Source of the DNA: Clavibacter sp. B3I6
GTDB taxonomy: Bacteria > Actinomycetota > Actinomycetes > Actinomycetales > Microbacteriaceae
Length of the DNA: 64,000 nt
Direction of reading: 5' to 3'
NCBI RefSeq assembly: GCF_030816895.1
Contig: NZ_JAUSYL010000001.1
Span: 372,001-436,000 of the forward strand
Shown: positions 46,716 to 57,531 of the stretch, in pieces
Numbering within the stretch: the stretch's first letter is position 1
Layout: each line of letters starts with the position of its first letter
Made by a program: the position numbers and the translations under genes
Notes under the pieces: generated by a model
What the model saw: only the letters and a program-made list of their open reading frames with translations
Databases searched by the model: none
What the model was told of the DNA's origin: nothing

Positions 46716-47501
46716 TCAGGCGGCGGTCGGGGCCGCGGGGTCCTTCGCGTAGACGGCGCGCACGAACAACCACGACAGCACGAGGAGCACGCCGTAGAGC
46801 GGCGTCCCCATCACGAGGCGGGCGACGCCGAGCGCGTCGATCGAGTCGGCGAGGTAGAGCGGGAGCTGCACCGCGAGCCGCAGCGCGAAGAAGCCGACCC
46901 ACACGAGCGTGAGGAGGCGGAGCGCCCGGGCCTTCCTGCGGTCCTGCCGCCATGCCGTGCCGTCGCCCATGAGGAAGCCCACGGCCACCCCGACGAGCGG
47001 CCAGCCGACCACGACCGAGACGAGCAGCACCGCGAAGTACGCGCCGTTCGTCCAGAGGCCGAGCGCGTAGAAGTCGCGTCCCTCCCCCGAGCGCAGCGCC
47101 AGGAGGGCGGAGATGACGATGCCGACGAGTCCGCCCACCGCGGGCGCCACGGCGGAGCGCTGGACCATCCGCGCCACGACGGCCGCGACGGCGACCACGA
47201 CCGGCACCGCGACCGAGAGCACGATGTCGCGCGTGAACGTGAAGGCGATGAGGAAGAGGAGCCCGGGGACGATCGCCTCGAGGACGCCGCGCGCGCCGCC
47301 CATGGCGCCGAGGAGGGCGGATGCGGTCATCGTCTCGCCGCGCGCCGCCTGTCCGAGGCCCGCGCGCTCGGCCGCCTGCGCCATGCCGGCGCCGATGGCC
47401 TCGCGGGGTGCGGGCGTGCGGGCATCGGGATCGACGGGCGTCGCGTCCTCGGCGGCCGGGTCACGCGCGGGATCGTGCCCGGCCGGGCCCTTCCCCGTCA
47501 C
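46716..47501 (-). CDS. DUF3159 family membrane protein
   Basis: This 261-residue protein has a polar N-terminus (about 60 residues) and roughly six transmembrane segments (for example AIVPGLLFLIAFTFT, VAVPVVVAVAAVVARM, YGVLLVLSWLFVRAVY). It matches the conserved actinobacterial DUF3159 family, which has no established function. The GTG lies 2 bp beyond the stop of the DUF3710 gene and has no clear Shine-Dalgarno, so it is co-translated with it. It is the last gene of the dut operon. Confidence 0.87.
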   Translation of the reverse strand: MTGKGPAGHDPARDPAAEDATPVDPDARTPAPREAIGAGMAQAAERAGLGQAARGETMTASALLGAMGGARGVLEAIVPGLLFLIAFTFTRDIVLSVAVPVVVAVAAVVARMVQRSAVAPAVGGLVGIVISALLALRSGEGRDFYALGLWTNGAYFAVLLVSVVVGWPLVGVAVGFLMGDGTAWRQDRRKARALRLLTLVWVGFFALRLAVQLPLYLADSIDALGVARLVMGTPLYGVLLVLSWLFVRAVYAKDPAAPTAA

Positions 47502-47503
47502 GC

Positions 47504-48193
47504 TCAGGAGCCCAGCGCGGGGGCGGGGCTCTCGCCCGCGGGAGCCCCGCCCGGGGTGGTGCCGACCTGGGCGGCCGGCATCTTCAGGGGGATGAGGTCG
47601 CGCGGGGGCATCGGGGAGGATCCGCGGACCACGACGACGCTGCGGAACAGGTCCTCGACGGCGGCGGCGGCCTCGGGGTCGGCGACGGCGCGGCCGGTGA
47701 TGACGCCGCGCAGGAACCAGCGCGGCCCGTCGACGCCGATGAAGCGCGCCTCGCGTGTGCTCGCCGCGGGCTGGTCGGGCTGCTGCACGACCGGGATGAC
47801 GGCGTGGAGCTCGGGGCCGAAGGGGCCGTCGGCCAGGCGGGTCGTGCCGCCCTGCCTCTGGATCTGCTCGCCGATGGTCGTGCGGATCTCGTGCCACAGC
47901 CCGCTCGAACGGGGCGCCGCGAACGGCTGCACCTGCAGGCTGGAGTCGGCGAAGTCGAGGCCGACCGCGACGACCTGCTGCGTGCCCTCCGCGACCTCGA
48001 GGCGGAGGTGCAGGCCCTCGCGGGGCAGGATCTTGATCCCGCCGAGGTCGACGTAGGGGCGGACCGGGTTCGCCTCGGTCTCGTCGAGCGGACCCTCGTC
48101 GGCACGGTCGTCAGGGGCGGACTTGGCATCCAGGACGTGCTCGGCGTCGTCCGCGACGGCGTCGTCCGGCTGGTTCGCGTTCTCGTCGGTCAT
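47504..48193 (-). CDS. DUF3710 family protein
   Basis: This 229-residue cytoplasmic protein matches DUF3710 (YVDLGGIKILPREGLHLRLEV, GLWHEIRTTIGEQIQRQGG, EARFIGVDGPRWFLRGVITG). It has an acidic disordered N-terminus and a Pro-rich tail. The family sits next to dut across actinobacteria but has no known biochemical role. Its ATG overlaps the dut stop by 4 bp, and the DUF3159 gene starts 2 bp after its stop. Confidence 0.9.
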   Translation of the reverse strand: MTDENANQPDDAVADDAEHVLDAKSAPDDRADEGPLDETEANPVRPYVDLGGIKILPREGLHLRLEVAEGTQQVVAVGLDFADSSLQVQPFAAPRSSGLWHEIRTTIGEQIQRQGGTTRLADGPFGPELHAVIPVVQQPDQPAASTREARFIGVDGPRWFLRGVITGRAVADPEAAAAVEDLFRSVVVVRGSSPMPPRDLIPLKMPAAQVGTTPGGAPAGESPAPALGS

Positions 48194-48660
48194 GTTCGGT
48201 CTCCTGTGTCTCGGACGGGGAGGGCGCCGGTGCCCGTGGAGCCGAAGCCCCCCGAGCCGCGGTGGCTCCCGGGCAGCTTCTCGACGGGCACGAAGCGCAC
48301 CCGGCTGACGGGCATGACGACGACCTGCGCGATGCGGTCGCCGACCGCGACATCGTACGGGGCGTGGGCGTCGGTGTTGAGGAGCGTCACCCGGATCTCG
48401 CCGCGGTAGCCCGCGTCGACGGTCCCGGGGGCGTTCACGATCGTGATCCCGTGGCGCGCGGCGAGGCCGCTGCGGGGGAGGACGAAGGCGGCGTAGCCGT
48501 CCGGGAGGGCGATCGACACGCCGGTCCCCACGGTCGCGCGCTGACCGGGCTCGAGGCGGAGGGACTCCGCGCTCACGAGGTCCGCGCCGGCGTCGCCGGG
48601 ATGCGCGTAGGCCGGGATCGGGGCGTCGCCCGCGATGAGGACGTCGACGGGATCGGGCAC
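48190..48660 (-). CDS. dut: deoxyuridine 5'-triphosphate nucleotidohydrolase
   Basis: This 156-residue trimeric dUTPase shows its five motifs: AHPGDAGADL, PRSGLA, GTVDAGYRGEI, GDRIAQVVVMP and the C-terminal RGSGGFGSTG arm. It hydrolyses dUTP to dUMP and pyrophosphate, preventing uracil in DNA and supplying dTMP. The GTG start is six nt after TAGCCT with no Shine-Dalgarno, so the mRNA is probably leaderless. It is the first gene of dut-DUF3710-DUF3159. Confidence 0.96.
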   Translation of the reverse strand: MPDPVDVLIAGDAPIPAYAHPGDAGADLVSAESLRLEPGQRATVGTGVSIALPDGYAAFVLPRSGLAARHGITIVNAPGTVDAGYRGEIRVTLLNTDAHAPYDVAVGDRIAQVVVMPVSRVRFVPVEKLPGSHRGSGGFGSTGTGALPVRDTGDRT

Positions 48661-48666
48661 GGTCCG

Positions 48667-48672
48667 AGGCTA
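48667..48672 (-). promoter_or_regulatory. leaderless -10 element TAGCCT of dut
   Basis: Read on the minus strand, TAGCCT-CGGACC-GTG places the -10 hexamer six nt before the dut start codon. No Shine-Dalgarno is present. Confidence 0.6.
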
Positions 48673-48698
48673 GTGCAGGAATCTGATCGAATAGGCGC

Positions 48699-49148
48699 AT
48701 GCATGCGTCCCCCTACAGGGAGCGGCTGTGGCCGGCTCCCTGGCTCTTCGTCGCCACCGCCCTCGTCATCCCCGCGAGCCTGCTCGTGTTCCTCCCCATC
48801 AGCGTCCTCGCCGGGGTGGTCGTCGCGATCGTGCTCTACGCGGGCGTGGTGGCGACCCTGGTGCTCACGAGCCCGGTGATCGAGGTGGTCGACGGGCGGC
48901 TGCGGGCGGGACGCGCGACCATCGACGTCGACCAGCTGGGCGAGCCCGAGGGGTTCCGGTCCGCCGAGGCCACCGCGGAGCGCGGCACCCGGCTGCACGC
49001 GCGGGCGTACCTCGTGATCCGCGGCTGGGTGGATCCGGTGGTGCGGGTGCCGCTCCTCGACACGGCGGACCCGGCTCCCTACTGGCTCCTCTCCACCCGG
49101 ACCCCGGAACGACTGATCGCCGCGATCCGGGGATCGCGGCGATCATGA
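48699..49148 (+). CDS. DUF3093 family membrane protein
   Basis: This 149-residue protein has a short N-terminus (YRERLWPAPW), two close transmembrane helices (FVATALVIPASLLVFLPI and VLAGVVVAIVLYAGVVATL), and a cytoplasmic domain (VVDGRLRAGRATIDVDQLG, RAYLVIRGWVDPVVRVPL). It matches DUF3093, conserved next to dut in actinobacteria and functionally uncharacterised. It is divergent from dut with 38 bp between starts. A 13-bp-stem hairpin is embedded in its last codons. Confidence 0.87.
   Translation: MHASPYRERLWPAPWLFVATALVIPASLLVFLPISVLAGVVVAIVLYAGVVATLVLTSPVIEVVDGRLRAGRATIDVDQLGEPEGFRSAEATAERGTRLHARAYLVIRGWVDPVVRVPLLDTADPAPYWLLSTRTPERLIAAIRGSRRS
49115..49144. terminator. hairpin overlapping the end of the DUF3093 gene
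   Basis: A perfect 13-bp stem (GATCGCCGCGATC at 49115-49127 with GATCGCGGCGATC at 49132-49144) and a 4-nt loop end one base before the DUF3093 stop codon. It may terminate transcription from both DUF3093 and the convergent DUF4193 gene. Confidence 0.65.
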
Positions 49149-49191
49149 CGTTCGGTGGAGGGACATCCCTCCTGCTGGTGGCCCGGCGTCG

Positions 49192-49485
49192 CTAGGCGGC
49201 GCACTCCTGGCAGATGGGGCCGAGCTTCTCCTGGTGGTCGATCTGCGAGCGGTGCTTCACGAGGAAGCAGCTGACGCAGGTGAACTCGTCGGCCTGCGGC
49301 GGGAGCACCACCGTCTCGAGCTCGAGGTCGGAGAGGTCGGCTCCGGCGAGGTCGAAGCTCCCGGGGTTGTCGGCATCGTCGACGTCCACGACCCCGGACA
49401 TGCGGTCCGGGACGCGCTCCTTGAGAGCCTCGATCGAGTCGGAGTCGTCCTCCGTCTTGCGCGGGGCGTCGTAATCAGTTGCCAT
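49192..49485 (-). CDS. DUF4193 family zinc-ribbon-like protein
   Basis: This 97-residue acidic protein (TDYDAPRKTEDDSDSIEAL) ends with two Cys pairs, CVSC and CQEC, 20-odd residues apart, forming a likely zinc ribbon. It matches the actinobacterial DUF4193 family, which shares this ending (EFTCVSCFLVKHRSQ). ATG 49485 (MATDYDAPR) is the conserved start; the frame extends upstream without support. It is divergent from sepH and convergent with the DUF3093 gene. Function unknown. Confidence 0.9.
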   Translation of the reverse strand: MATDYDAPRKTEDDSDSIEALKERVPDRMSGVVDVDDADNPGSFDLAGADLSDLELETVVLPPQADEFTCVSCFLVKHRSQIDHQEKLGPICQECAA

Positions 49486-49810
49486 TCCTGTCCACTTCTC
49501 GAATAACCGCCGAACGGAATCGGCGGGCACAGTTTGCATGAATCGCATCCGGATAGCAAACCGTCGGAGGACCCCTGTCGGGGCCCCTGATCGGCGGTTT
49601 GGATGCGGGGAGCAGGCCCGTCGCCGGGCCGCGGACGCGGACTCACACGGTACACCGTTCGCGCACTAACTGAGTGCCGTCCCGGGCGGTGATCCCGCCT
49701 CCCGGCGCTCTCGTCCCATGCAAGTCGCGGCGCGCCACGCGTATTCCCCGGAAGAGGGGCCGACTCGTGCCATCGTGAATCGTCCAGTGAGCGCGAGAGG
49801 CGTGGAACAC
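49486..49810. other. 325-bp divergent region between DUF4193 gene and sepH
   Basis: Promoters for both genes are expected. A frame from ATG 49718 runs into sepH, but the extra 31 residues are not part of the conserved SepH start, so I treat them as leader. No strong dyad was seen. Confidence 0.45.
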
Positions 49811-51007
49811 ATGCAGGATCTGAAGATCGTCGGAGTCGAGGACGGCGCCCTCGTCGTCGAGACCGCGGGAGGTGAGCGGCACCGCCTCGTCATGGACGAC
49901 TCCTTCCGCCAGGCGCTGCGTCGCCAGTCCGACGGCGCCGCCACCACGCGCAAGGCCGCGCCGCGCATCATCCAGTCGTTCATCCGCCAGGGCATGAGCG
50001 CCGAGGACGTGGCGCGGGAGACCGGCGCATCCGTCGAGTACGTCCGGAAGTTCGAGGGGCCGGTCGTCGCCGAGCGCGAGCACGTCGTGCGCAGCGCGAT
50101 GAAGGTCCCCGTGCACACGGCCATCGAGGTCGACCCCATGGGCCAGGGCACGCTCTTCGGCCAGGTCATCGAGGACCGCCTCGAGTCGCTCGGCGCCGTC
50201 GACGTGCGCTGGAGCAGCTGGAAGGAGCAGCTGGGCGGCTGGGTCGTGAAGGTCGCGTTCACCTCCGAGGAGATCGACCACGACGCCCGCTGGTCGTACG
50301 ACGCCAAGAAGCACGCGCTCTCCCCCGCCAACAACGAGGCCATCACGCTCTCGCAGCAGGGCGAGATCCGCGGCGCCCTCATCCCCCGCCTCCGGGCCCT
50401 GCCGCCCGAGGCCGTGGACACGCACCAGGAGGACGGCGTCACGCGCTTCGACAGCGGCGCGTTCCGCCTGCCCGAGACCTCCGCGTCCGCCACCCAGGAC
50501 ACCGCCCCCCAGCAGTGGGAGACGCCGCGCCGCGACGAGGGCGCGTCGGTCTCGCACCTCGGCCGGCAGGGCAACCACCCCGCCGGCACGCAGCAGCCCG
50601 CGCGCGTCGCGCAGGTCGAGCTGAACGAGACGGCCGACCTGCTGGAGGCTCTGCGTCGTCGGCGCGGCGAGCGGGAGCCCGTGCCGCGCGACGACGAGGG
50701 CGACGACGTCGTCGACGAGGCCCCGGCGCCCGCACCCGCTCCGGCGGCCCGGCGCGACGAGCCGCTGTCCCGCCCGCGCGGCGGCCAGCGCTCGGTGCCC
50801 CCGCTCCGCTCCGCCGTGATCCCCGGCATCGGCCGCGTCGACCCGGGCCGTGACCGCGCCGACGCCGAGGACGACGGCCTGCGCACCCCGCCCTCCGGCG
50901 AGGGCCGAGGATCCGGCAAGCCCTCCGGCCGTCGCGGACGCACCGCCATGCCCAGCTGGGACGAGATCGTGTTCGGCGCCCGCAGCGACGACGACCACCT
51001 GGCCTGA
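49811..51007 (+). CDS. sepH: septation protein SepH (DUF3071)
   Basis: This 398-residue protein has the N-terminal DUF3071 domain (MQDLKIVGVEDGALVVET, SFIRQGMSAEDVARETGASVE with a helix-turn-helix-like segment, VKVAFTSEEIDHDARWSYD). A long disordered Pro/Arg/Asp region follows, then a short conserved C-terminal motif (MPSWDEIVFG). SepH binds FtsZ and promotes its assembly in actinobacteria. ATG 49811 follows GAGAGG. It is convergent with the phosphodiesterase-like gene, with a small hairpin between. Confidence 0.93.
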   Translation: MQDLKIVGVEDGALVVETAGGERHRLVMDDSFRQALRRQSDGAATTRKAAPRIIQSFIRQGMSAEDVARETGASVEYVRKFEGPVVAEREHVVRSAMKVPVHTAIEVDPMGQGTLFGQVIEDRLESLGAVDVRWSSWKEQLGGWVVKVAFTSEEIDHDARWSYDAKKHALSPANNEAITLSQQGEIRGALIPRLRALPPEAVDTHQEDGVTRFDSGAFRLPETSASATQDTAPQQWETPRRDEGASVSHLGRQGNHPAGTQQPARVAQVELNETADLLEALRRRRGEREPVPRDDEGDDVVDEAPAPAPAPAARRDEPLSRPRGGQRSVPPLRSAVIPGIGRVDPGRDRADAEDDGLRTPPSGEGRGSGKPSGRRGRTAMPSWDEIVFGARSDDDHLA

Positions 51008-51009
51008 TC

Positions 51010-51041
51010 CCCCGCCGCCGCGGGTGCCCGGGACGGCGGGG
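51010..51041. terminator. probable terminator between sepH and phosphodiesterase-like gene
   Basis: An 8-bp perfect stem (CCCCGCCG at 51010-51017 with CGGCGGGG at 51034-51041) lies between the convergent stops. The loop is 16 nt and contains a CCCGGG core. Confidence 0.5.
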
Positions 51042-51050
51042 CCGCCGGGG

Positions 51051-52190
51051 TCAGCCGCGCGCGAACGCGCCGGCGCGGATGAGCGGCACCAGGCGCTCCT
51101 CGTCGGAGAAGGATCCGTGCTGCCCGACCATGCGACGGGCGCCCTGGTCCCGGGGTCGCCCGTCGTAGTAGGCGATGAGGGCGCGCGTGGCGACCACGAC
51201 GTCGCCGATGCGCTCGGCGACGCCCGACCGCAGCGGCCCGTACCAGTCGGCGGCGATCGCCTCCGCGCGCGTGGCCACGTGGGCTCGCGTGCCCTCGGAG
51301 GCGCGCCAGGCCGAGGCGAGCGCGTCAGCGTCCGTGCCGGGTTCGAGGTGCAGGTGCAGGCAGCGCGGCTCCCCCGCGACGTGGCGGACGCCCGCGACCA
51401 GCTCCGGCACCCGGTCGAACAGCACCTGGGACTCGGCGGGCACGTCCACGATCCCGTGGTCCGCCGTGATGAGCACGCCTTCCCGCGGGCCGAGACCGGC
51501 GAGGAACGGACCGGCGGCCGCGTCGAGCTCCTCGAGGCCGCGCAGCCAGCGGTCCGACTGCCAGCCGTGCGCGTGCGCGGCCTGGTCGAGCTCCGGGACG
51601 TAGAGGTAGACCAGCGCGCGGGGGGTCCGGTCGAGCAGGGCGCGCGTCGCGGTGAAGCGGTCCGCGATGGACTCGGCCGCGACGAAGGTCGCGCCGCGGA
51701 GCGCCGCGCGGGAGAAGCCGGACCCGGCGTAGCGCGCCGCGCCCACGACGAAGGCGGGGACACCCGCGGCGGTCGCGCGCTCGAACGTCGTCGGCACGGG
51801 CTGCCACTCCTCGGGCACGCTCCGCGCGTCCCAGCCGGAGAGGAGCTTGAGGACCCGGTCGTGCGCGGGATCCAGGGCGCTGTAGCCGACGAGGCCGTGC
51901 TCGCCCGCGCGCACGCCGGTCGTGAGCGAGGTGATGCTCGCGGCGGTCGTCGTGGGGAAGCCCACGTCGACGACGTCCTTCTTCCGCCAGTCCTGCACGA
52001 GGTGGCGGGCGTGGCCGGCGCGGGCGCGGAGGGCCGCGGATCCGAGGCCGTCCACGAGGACCACGACCGCGCGGTCGACGGGCGGGAGGCCGGCCTCCGA
52101 TGCCTCCCCCGCGAGGGCGGCGAGGCAACCCGGCATCACCGCGGTGAGGCTCATCCGGGCGGATCCGGGCGCCGGTAGCATGGGGGCCAT
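51051..52190 (-). CDS. alkaline-phosphatase-superfamily nucleotide pyrophosphatase/phosphodiesterase
   Basis: This 379-residue protein has the metal/nucleophile core VVVLVDGLG, a catalytic Thr region (FPTTTAASITSLTTG), AGEHGLVGY, the VPELDQAAHAHGW motif and TADHGIVDVP, as in type I phosphodiesterase/nucleotide pyrophosphatases. No signal peptide is visible, so it is probably cytoplasmic. The substrate is unknown. The start is uncertain: 52190 was used, but MSLTAVMPG (12 codons in) could be the real start. It is divergent from parC. Confidence 0.88.
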   Translation of the reverse strand: MAPMLPAPGSARMSLTAVMPGCLAALAGEASEAGLPPVDRAVVVLVDGLGSAALRARAGHARHLVQDWRKKDVVDVGFPTTTAASITSLTTGVRAGEHGLVGYSALDPAHDRVLKLLSGWDARSVPEEWQPVPTTFERATAAGVPAFVVGAARYAGSGFSRAALRGATFVAAESIADRFTATRALLDRTPRALVYLYVPELDQAAHAHGWQSDRWLRGLEELDAAAGPFLAGLGPREGVLITADHGIVDVPAESQVLFDRVPELVAGVRHVAGEPRCLHLHLEPGTDADALASAWRASEGTRAHVATRAEAIAADWYGPLRSGVAERIGDVVVATRALIAYYDGRPRDQGARRMVGQHGSFSDEERLVPLIRAGAFARG

Positions 52191-52274
52191 CCGGCCCAGT
52201 CTGCCACAGCAGCCCGGCGCGCATCCGCGTCACGACGCCGATCGACGCAGCGCCGATCCCGACCCAGAGAGTCC

Positions 52275-54821
52275 ATGAGTCCCTCCACCACGAACACCAC
52301 GCCCGACGAGCCCGCCGAGCGGATCGAGGACGTCGACGTCTCCACCGAGATGGAGAACTCGTTCCTCGAGTACGCCTACTCGGTCATCTACTCCCGGGCC
52401 CTGCCCGACGCGCGCGACGGGCTGAAGCCCGTGCAGCGCCGCATCCTCTACCAGATGAGCGAGATGGGCCTCCGTCCCGACCGCGGGCACGTGAAGTCGG
52501 CGCGCGTCACGGGCGAGGTGATGGGCAAGCTCCACCCCCACGGCGACTCCGCCATCTACGACGCCATGGTCCGCATGGCGCAGCCGTTCACGCTCCGCGT
52601 CCCGCTCATCGACGGGCACGGCAACTTCGGGTCGCTCGACGACGGGCCCGCCGCGCCCCGGTACACGGAGGCGCGGCTCGCGGCGTCCGCCCTCGCGATG
52701 GTCGAGGGCCTCGACGAGGACGTCGTCGACTTCGTTCCGAACTACGACAACGCCTTCATGCAGCCGGCCGTGCTGCCCGCCGCGTTCCCGAACCTGCTCG
52801 TCAACGGCGCGAGCGGCATCGCGGTGGGCATGGCGACGAACATGGTGCCGCACAACCTCATCGAGGTCGTCGGCGCCGCGCGCCACCTCATCGACCACCC
52901 GGACGCGACGCTCGACGACCTCATGGCGTTCGTCCCCGGTCCCGACCTGCCCACGGGCGGCACGATCATCGGGCTCTCGGGGGTCAAGGACGCGTACCTC
53001 ACGGGCCGCGGCAGCTTCAAGACCCGCGCGCGCGTCTCCGTCGAGAGCCTCACCCCGCGCAAGTCGGGGCTCGTGGTCACCGAGCTGCCCTACCTCGTCG
53101 GGCCCGAGAAGGTCATCGAGAAGATCAAGGACGGGGTCCAGAGCAAGAAGCTGTCGGGGATCACGAACGTCATCGACCTCACCGACCGCACGCACGGCCT
53201 GCGGCTCGTCATCGAGATCAAGACGGGGTTCAACCCGCAGGCGGTGCTCGAGCAGCTGTACCGCTACACGCCGCTCGAGGACGGCTTCAGCATCAACAAC
53301 GTCGCCCTCGTCGAGGGCAGCCCGCAGACGCTGGGCCTCCGGGAGCTCCTGCAGGTCTACGTGGCGCACCGGCTCGACGTGGTCACGCGCCGCACGCGCT
53401 ACCGTCTCGCCCGGCGCCAGGAGCGGCTGCACCTCGTGCTCGGCCTCCTCATCGCGATCCTCGACATCGACGAGGTCATCCAGGTCATCCGCGGCAGCGA
53501 TGACACCGAGCAGGCGCGGGCGCGGCTCATGGACGTGTTCGACCTCTCGACGCTGCAGGCCGACTACATCCTGGAGCTCCGCCTCCGCCGCCTCACGCGG
53601 TTCAGCCGCATCGAGCTGGAGGAGGAGCGCGACCGGCTGCAGGCCGAGATCGCGGAGCTCGAGGGGATCCTCGCGGACCCGCGCCGGCTCCGCGCCCTGG
53701 TCTCGAGCGAGCTGCAGGAGGTCGCCGACCGGTTCGGCACGCCGCGTCGGACGCTCCTCACCGAGGCGGCGCCGAGCGTCGCCGGGGCCGCGAGCCGTCG
53801 CTCCGCACCGGTGCTCGAGATCGCCGACGTGCCCTGCCGGGTGCTGCTGTCGACCACGGGCCGCGCCGTCCGCGTCGACCTGCCGACCGACGCGCCCGGC
53901 ACCCCGTTGCAGACCGTCCGACGCAGCTCCCACGATGCCGTGCTGACGGCCATCGAGACCACGAGCCGCACCCGGATCGGCGCCATCACCAACACCGGCC
54001 GCCTCGTCACGATGACGCCCGTCGACCTGCCCGTCGTGCCCGTCGCGAGCGTGCAGCTGGGGGCCGGCGTCCGGATCCGCGACTACCTCGGCCTGACCGA
54101 CAGGAAGGAGCGCGTCGTCGCGCTCGTCGCCCTCGGCACGGAGGAGGCCATCGCGCTCGGCACGCGCCAGGGCATCGTCAAGCGCGTGGCGCCGTCGGCG
54201 CTGCCCGCCAAGCCGGAGTACGAGGTCATCGCGCTGAGGAAGGGCGACGAGGTCGTCGGCGCGCGCCAGGGCGCCGAGACGGACGAGCTGGTCTTCGTCA
54301 CGAGCGAGGCGCAGCTGCTGCACTTCCCCGCGGTCTCGGTGCGGCCGCAGGGCGTCCAGGCGGGCGGTGTCGCCGGGGTCAACCTCGGCGCGGGCGCCCG
54401 CGTCCTGTTCTTCTCCTCGGTGGCGCCCGAGGGCGCCGAGGTCGTCACGGTCTCCGCGTCGTCGGCGACCATCTCCGGCGTCGACCCGGGCCGCGCCAAG
54501 GTGTCCGCGTTCGGCGACTTCCCGCGCAAGGGCCGGGCCACCGGCGGGGTGCGCGCCCACGCGTACCTCAAGGGCGAGGATCACCTGGCCCTCGCCTGGG
54601 TCGGACCTGGCCCGGCGCTGGCCGTCGGCCCCGCCGGCGAGGTGCGCCAGCTGCCGCCCACGGGCATGAAGCGCGACGGCTCCGGGATCCCGCTCGAGAA
54701 GGGCATCGGGAGCGTCGGCCAGGCGGTCACGCCCGCCGAGGCGCCCGATGCCGCGTCGGGCGCCGCCGTGGGCGTCGTCGAGTCCGCGGCCGAGGACGGA
54801 TCCGCGCCGCTCGAGACATGA
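52275..54821 (+). CDS. parC: DNA topoisomerase IV subunit A
   Basis: This 848-residue type IIA topoisomerase A subunit has the catalytic tyrosine Tyr130 (APRYTEARL), the QRDR HPHGDSAIYD with sensitive-type Ser92 and Asp96, a coiled coil (ELEEERDRLQAEIAELEG) and a C-terminal beta-pinwheel. It decatenates chromosomes with the B subunit encoded on the opposite strand just downstream. ATG 52275 follows GAGAG. The gene pairs tail-to-tail with parE, an arrangement typical of this family. Gyrase is presumably near oriC, outside this window. Confidence 0.92.
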   Translation: MSPSTTNTTPDEPAERIEDVDVSTEMENSFLEYAYSVIYSRALPDARDGLKPVQRRILYQMSEMGLRPDRGHVKSARVTGEVMGKLHPHGDSAIYDAMVRMAQPFTLRVPLIDGHGNFGSLDDGPAAPRYTEARLAASALAMVEGLDEDVVDFVPNYDNAFMQPAVLPAAFPNLLVNGASGIAVGMATNMVPHNLIEVVGAARHLIDHPDATLDDLMAFVPGPDLPTGGTIIGLSGVKDAYLTGRGSFKTRARVSVESLTPRKSGLVVTELPYLVGPEKVIEKIKDGVQSKKLSGITNVIDLTDRTHGLRLVIEIKTGFNPQAVLEQLYRYTPLEDGFSINNVALVEGSPQTLGLRELLQVYVAHRLDVVTRRTRYRLARRQERLHLVLGLLIAILDIDEVIQVIRGSDDTEQARARLMDVFDLSTLQADYILELRLRRLTRFSRIELEEERDRLQAEIAELEGILADPRRLRALVSSELQEVADRFGTPRRTLLTEAAPSVAGAASRRSAPVLEIADVPCRVLLSTTGRAVRVDLPTDAPGTPLQTVRRSSHDAVLTAIETTSRTRIGAITNTGRLVTMTPVDLPVVPVASVQLGAGVRIRDYLGLTDRKERVVALVALGTEEAIALGTRQGIVKRVAPSALPAKPEYEVIALRKGDEVVGARQGAETDELVFVTSEAQLLHFPAVSVRPQGVQAGGVAGVNLGAGARVLFFSSVAPEGAEVVTVSASSATISGVDPGRAKVSAFGDFPRKGRATGGVRAHAYLKGEDHLALAWVGPGPALAVGPAGEVRQLPPTGMKRDGSGIPLEKGIGSVGQAVTPAEAPDAASGAAVGVVESAAEDGSAPLET

Positions 54822-54851
54822 CCTGACCTGCCCTGATCCGGCTGGCACGGC

Positions 54852-54889
54852 ACGACGGCCGCGGACCCCGAGGGGTGCGCGGCCGTCGT
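54852..54889. terminator. bidirectional terminator between parC and parE
   Basis: A 12-bp perfect stem (ACGACGGCCGCG at 54852-54863 with CGCGGCCGTCGT at 54878-54889) carries a smaller CCCC-GA-GGGG stem in its loop. It sits between two convergent stops. Confidence 0.8.
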
Positions 54890-54910
54890 CGTCCCGTTCC
54901 CGGGCGGACC

Positions 54911-56989
<2,079 letters not shown>

Positions 56990-57201
56990 GTGCTGTCCTC
57001 CATGTACGTCCGGCGATCGCCGGACGCGAGCCGGTGTCGATCTTAACCGCCACCCGGTGCCTCCCCCTCCGACCCGCCGTCCCCGCCCGCGCCTACGCGC
57101 AGAGCGAAACGGCGGCCCCCGGAGGAGCCGACACCCGGGAGCACGTGGTCTACTTGATGCATTCGGCTCGACCCACGACCCGACCCGGAGGGGAGCATCA
57201 C

Positions 57202-57429
57202 ATGACACCGACCGCCACCGAGCGTCCCGTCGACGAGCTCGACGACCACCAGCTCACCGCCAACGACCGCTGCGACAGCTGCGGGGCGCAGGCCTACATC
57301 CGAGTCGAGGTCAACAGCTCCGAGCTCCTCTTCTGCGCCCACCACGGCAAGAAGTACCAGGAGAAGCTGTCGGCCATCGCGACGAGCTGGCACGACGAGT
57401 CGAGCCGCCTGCTCGACGAGCGCGCGTAG
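57202..57429 (+). CDS. small DUF7455-like zinc-finger protein
   Basis: This 75-residue protein contains CDSCGAQAYIRVE and LLFCAHHGKKY, a CxxC...CxxH zinc-ribbon-like pair, between short polar ends. The family is conserved beside parE and rpoD in actinobacteria (DUF7455 by recollection). ATG 57202 follows GGAGGGG. It is followed by a strong terminator. Function unknown; nucleic-acid binding is a guess from the ribbon. Confidence 0.85.
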   Translation: MTPTATERPVDELDDHQLTANDRCDSCGAQAYIRVEVNSSELLFCAHHGKKYQEKLSAIATSWHDESSRLLDERA

Positions 57430-57457
57430 CACGGACCACGTCGGCTCTGGCCGACAC

Positions 57458-57493
57458 GAGAAGGGCGCATCCCCGCGGGGATGCGCCCTTCTC
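57458..57493 (+). terminator. strong terminator after DUF7455-like gene
   Basis: A perfect 17-bp stem (57458-57474 with 57477-57493; the tip CCCCGCGGGG opens to form a loop) lies between the small gene and the convergent gatD gene and probably serves both. Confidence 0.88.
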
Positions 57494-57531
57494 CCGTCTC
57501 CGGGACCCTCCCGCGCCGAGGCGGCGGGACG

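Noticed and set aside
49718..49810. Longer SepH starting at 49718
   Set aside because: MQDLKIVGVE is the conserved start and has its own GAGAGG; extra residues look non-coding.
56990..57208. N-terminal extension of ParE to 57208
   Set aside because: The added residues are Arg/Pro-rich and overlap the divergent small gene's promoter; GTG 56989 has a good GGAGG.
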